In this document: piece by piece, positions 63,001 through 64,000 of the stretch
How positions within the stretch are numbered: position 1 is the first letter of the stretch
Layout: the number at the start of each line of letters is the position of its first letter
Assembly: GCA_905221605.1 (NCBI GenBank)
Contig: CAJNDS010002113.1
Span: 1,454,524-1,518,523, forward strand
Reading direction: 5' to 3'
Origin: Symbiodinium natans
Taxonomy: Eukaryota; Sar; Dinophyceae; Suessiales; Symbiodiniaceae
DNA length: 64,000 bases
Position numbers and translations under genes: made by a program
The notes under the pieces: model-generated
Seen by the model: only the letters and a program-made list of their open reading frames with translations
What the model was told of the DNA's origin: nothing
The model's database searches: none

Positions 63001-63909
63001 GACCTCGTCTAGTCTTCTTGCCCCCTAGACTGAACACAGCTCACAGCACCACATCTCGGGTTTTCGGGTTTAGGGTTTTAAGGCTTAGGGTCGTTCATTG
63101 TGGGCTTTAGGATTCTATGATGTCGGGCACGCCCGGCCTTGCACGCAACCCCTCTTAGCCAGCTAGGCTCGGCTTTCTGGTTCGGTTCAATGAAGCTCCC
63201 CTTTCGCAGGTCTTTTGAGCATTGAGCTCCATTCTGCTTGGTAGCCCAGTGGTACCCTCTACCATTTTTTTTTGGTTCTGGGTTTCCCTTCGCAAGTGGC
63301 CCTAAACCCTAGACCCTACACCCTAAACCCTAAACCCAAAAAAGGTTGCCCTTATGCTACCAAGCCCTCAGTGGTAATTTCTACGGGCGGGCCCAAGAAA
63401 GACCAGCTCCCAAGCAGCTCTCCACTTCCAGCCGGCCTTCCCCAGAAACCCTACTTAAGTAAACCCTGCAAGCCCGCAAAAACCCTTTAAACCCTATAAA
63501 CCCTATAAATCCTAGAAACCCTAAACCCTCAACCCTAAACCGTATAAATCCTAGAAACCCTATCAACCCCATGAACCCTGTACTTCCTAAGGACACAAAA
63601 CCTTCATTCTTGGGACTGTTCGGATGCCCAGGTACCCTAAACCCTAGAAACCCTAAACCCTAGAAACCCTAAACCCTAGAAACCCTAAACCCTAGAAACC
63701 CTAAACCCTAGAAACCCTAAACCCTGGAAACCCTAAACCCTAGAAACCCTAAACCCTAGAAACCCTAAACCCTAAACCCCTACAAACCCTATAACGGATG
63801 CCCAGGCACCCGCGACTCCCTCCAGGAATTGACCTGGGATGAGCGACGTCACGGCGTGCTGGCACGGAGGCAGCGGGATGGGCCGACAATGAATAGGCAT
63901 GAATCTACG
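57005..63909 (+). CDS. Unrecognised multi-exon gene with coiled-coil segment (3' end outside window)
   Basis: Exons at 57005-57094, 57368-57394, 58241-58300, 58773-58823 and 59409-59514 join in phase. Later exons at 60667-60727, 60931-60987, 61661-61744, 62472-62512, 62659-62746, 63210-63235, 63365-63442 and 63826-63909 follow on the same strand. The start is helical (DRLEDMARSIRFENWRSKQE), then comes a Lys/Glu/Arg-rich coiled coil (EKERKRREEEKRLQEEEK), a basic stretch and mixed segments such as VSLVDVAYFAF, IEAFIDMVRTREEREA and NVYALAFCSFNKR. I recognise no enzyme domain. The charged coiled coil would suit a structural or scaffold protein, which is a guess. All introns carry telomere-like repeats. 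Confidence 0.55.
57368..57394 (+). CDS. Micro-exon (27 bp), coiled-coil gene
   Basis: Reads TLKDSKSSQ between CCCAAG and a GC donor (GCATGCAC). Phase 0 on both sides. Confidence 0.45.
57420..58230. other. Long intron of the coiled-coil gene, AT-rich centre
   Basis: Starts with a TTTAGGG array, then AT-rich DNA with repeated TTGGTGAGTGT motifs, a CT microsatellite and another TTTAGGG array before the exon at 58241. No exon seen inside. Confidence 0.5.
57904..57955 (+). repeat. CT microsatellite
   Basis: Alternating CT with a few interruptions in AT-richer DNA without exons. Confidence 0.85.
58241..58300 (+). CDS. Exon, charged coiled coil
   Basis: Twenty codons, nearly all Glu, Lys or Arg (EKERKRREEEKRL). 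AACCAG acceptor, GTCCAGGG donor. Phase 0. Confidence 0.7.
58773..58823 (+). CDS. Exon, charged coiled coil continued
   Basis: Seventeen codons, ARKREQEAADPKKKARG, phase 0. The PKKKAR stretch could act as a nuclear localisation signal (inference). Donor GTAGGG. Confidence 0.7.
59041..59166 (+). mobile_element. Family C inverted-repeat element
   Basis: CCTGGTAGCCCTGTGG at the left and ATGGTCACTGAGCTACC at the right. No telomere array inside, so close to the unexpanded form. Confidence 0.65.
59409..59514 (+). CDS. Exon, coiled-coil gene
   Basis: GCCACAG acceptor; reads VALRIENRRRFDGDVAKATI, then PMHPVEALARVPEEK. Donor GTTTAGGG. One of the clearest exons of the region. Confidence 0.75.
59515..59620 (+). 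repeat. Telomere-type array starting at a splice donor
   Basis: Begins with the GT of the donor (GTTTAGGG) after the exon at 59409-59514 and runs unbroken for about 100 bp. Confidence 0.85.
60040..60620 (+). repeat. Degenerate CCTTATAAA repeat merging into CCCCAAA array
   Basis: CCTTATAAA/CCCTATAAA units to about 60430, then pure CCCCAAA/CCCAAAC units. Frames across them are repeat translations. Confidence 0.85.
60667..60727 (+). CDS. Exon, coiled-coil gene
   Basis: TTCCCCAG acceptor; reads VDGPSGRETVSLVDVAYFAF. GT donor (GTTGAACT), followed by a three-copy tandem repeat inside the intron. Confidence 0.7.
60725..60900 (+). repeat. Three-copy tandem repeat of about 55-60 bp
   Basis: TTGAGCTTTTTGGGGTTTCC, TTTAGTAGGAATAATAAAGG and AACCT recur three times. 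Begins at the donor of the exon at 60667-60727 and stops about 30 bp before the next exon. Confidence 0.75.
60931..60987 (+). CDS. Exon, coiled-coil gene (tentative)
   Basis: In the phase set by 60727 it reads GEPAEPVSAAPRSFQGAS. Another frame (VENLQSRCLQLRGAS) is also open. Confidence 0.45.
61378..61507 (+). mobile_element. Family C inverted-repeat element
   Basis: CTTGTTAGCCCAGTGG at the left, ATGGTTACTGGGCTACCAAG at the right. CAT is found on both sides. Confidence 0.65.
61661..61744 (+). CDS. Exon, coiled-coil gene
   Basis: GGAAAG acceptor; reads AGIEAFIDMVRTREEREAIN, then PRKLREIW. Donor GTGTAGGG; phase 0 to the next exon. Confidence 0.7.
62472..62512 (+). CDS. Exon, coiled-coil gene
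   Basis: GCGCCAG acceptor; reads DNVYALAFCSFNK. A GT donor (GTCTAAGT) joins in phase to 62659. Without splicing the frame runs to SKFGDCPPLKEKWWYRRFSP and TAA at 62574, so intron retention would give a stop. Confidence 0.6.
62659..62746 (+). CDS. Exon, coiled-coil gene
   Basis: Reads KDVDALSPQSARSTGMKSSI, then SGYSPWSV, after an ACTGAG acceptor. Ser-rich. Donor GTTGTGAG. Confidence 0.6.
62830..62936 (+). mobile_element. Family G element with C-run
   Basis: TTCATATAGGGGTCGGAATAA at the left (in part), AATTATTCACGCACC at the right; a C-run lies near the centre. Confidence 0.5.
63210..63235 (+). CDS. Exon before a 129-bp introner
   Basis: TTTCGCAG acceptor; reads LLSIELHS. Ends at a GC donor that is part of GCTTGGTAGCC, the element edge. 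Confidence 0.45.
63236..63364 (+). mobile_element. Introner, family C, 129-bp intron
   Basis: GCTTGGTAGCCCAGTGG at the left, ATGCTACCAAG at the right, with an interior CCCTAAA stretch. GC-AG intron. Confidence 0.65.
63365..63442 (+). CDS. Exon after a 129-bp introner
   Basis: Starts right after the element end GCTACCAAG. Reads PSVVISTGGPKKDQLPSSSP, then LPAGLP. A GA donor (GAAACCC) is likely. Confidence 0.55.
63640..63775 (+). repeat. 15-bp repeat: CCCTAAA plus CCCTAGAAA
   Basis: Alternating CCCTAAA and CCCTAGAAA units, a higher-order telomere-like repeat. Confidence 0.85.
63826..63909 (+). CDS. Exon near the window end
   Basis: CCTCCAG acceptor; reads ELTWDERRHGVLARRQRDGP, then TMNRHEST. 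Donor GTTTAGGG. The gene therefore continues past the window. Confidence 0.65.
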
Positions 63910-64000
63910 GTTTAGGGTTTAGGGTTTAGGGTTTAGGGCTACTAGGTAAGCAAGTAACGAATATCATCATGTAAATTGAAAACTTAGTAATGGCTCATAA

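Noticed and set aside
1-64000. tRNA, rRNA or prokaryotic operons
   Set aside because: No cloverleaf or rRNA core sequences were noticed, and no Shine-Dalgarno-led contiguous genes; coding is in short spliced exons.

Overview
The window looks like nuclear DNA of a eukaryote, most likely a dinoflagellate or close relative. Plant-type telomere heptamers (TTTAGGG/CCCTAAA) are scattered through almost all of it. The coding material is short GC-rich exons (about 24-200 bp), all on the plus strand, separated by repeat-filled introns. Many introns appear to start with GC or GA rather than GT, which is documented for dinoflagellates. No bacterial genes, rRNA, tRNA or CRISPR were seen. Most long uninterrupted reading frames are translations of repeats; the real exons were found by splice sites, reading phase and protein motifs. 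All exon calls are manual predictions.

Layout: (1) 199-9223, a eukaryotic protein kinase from subdomain VI to XI in ten phase-compatible exons, with the N-lobe left of the window. (2) 10-18 kb, scattered exon-like islands of unknown product. (3) 18238-24424, an acyl-protein thioesterase/carboxylesterase-like alpha/beta hydrolase in about eleven exons ending in a stop. (4) 24.7-27 kb, mainly AT-rich or low-information DNA. (5) 27112-28470, the 5' half of an ABC1/UbiB (ADCK-type) atypical kinase. (6) 30.4-32.6 kb, isolated exons including subdomain XI of another kinase. (7) 33823-39244, a SET-domain (SMYD-like) methyltransferase. (8) 41.2-42.2 kb, a few exons, then an AT-rich spacer to 43.3 kb. 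(9) 43.6-50.6 kb, exons of an unrecognised gene or genes. (10) 51155-53785, the next exons of an ABC1 kinase, joining in phase and motif order to the 28.4 kb exon. (11) 55.8-56.6 kb, unassigned exons. (12) 57005-63909 and beyond, an unrecognised gene with a charged coiled-coil segment.

The striking feature is intron architecture. Exons are usually preceded by CCCTAAA tracts and followed by TTTAGGG tracts, so introns tend to carry inverted telomere-like arrays at their ends; several donors are simply GTTTAGGG or GCTTAGGG. Inside introns lie about ten families of short MITE-like inverted-repeat elements. For one family (CTTGGTAGCCCAG termini) several introns consist of the element itself, often with other repeats inside it. 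The AG acceptor is the last two bases of the element, and the GC donor comes from a roughly 4-bp repeat also found at the start of the next exon. This is what introners (intron-creating transposons) are expected to look like.

The genes are unrelated in function (kinase, thioesterase, ABC1 kinase, lysine methyltransferase), and nothing suggests a shared pathway. What they share is orientation, tiny exons and the repeat-based introns.
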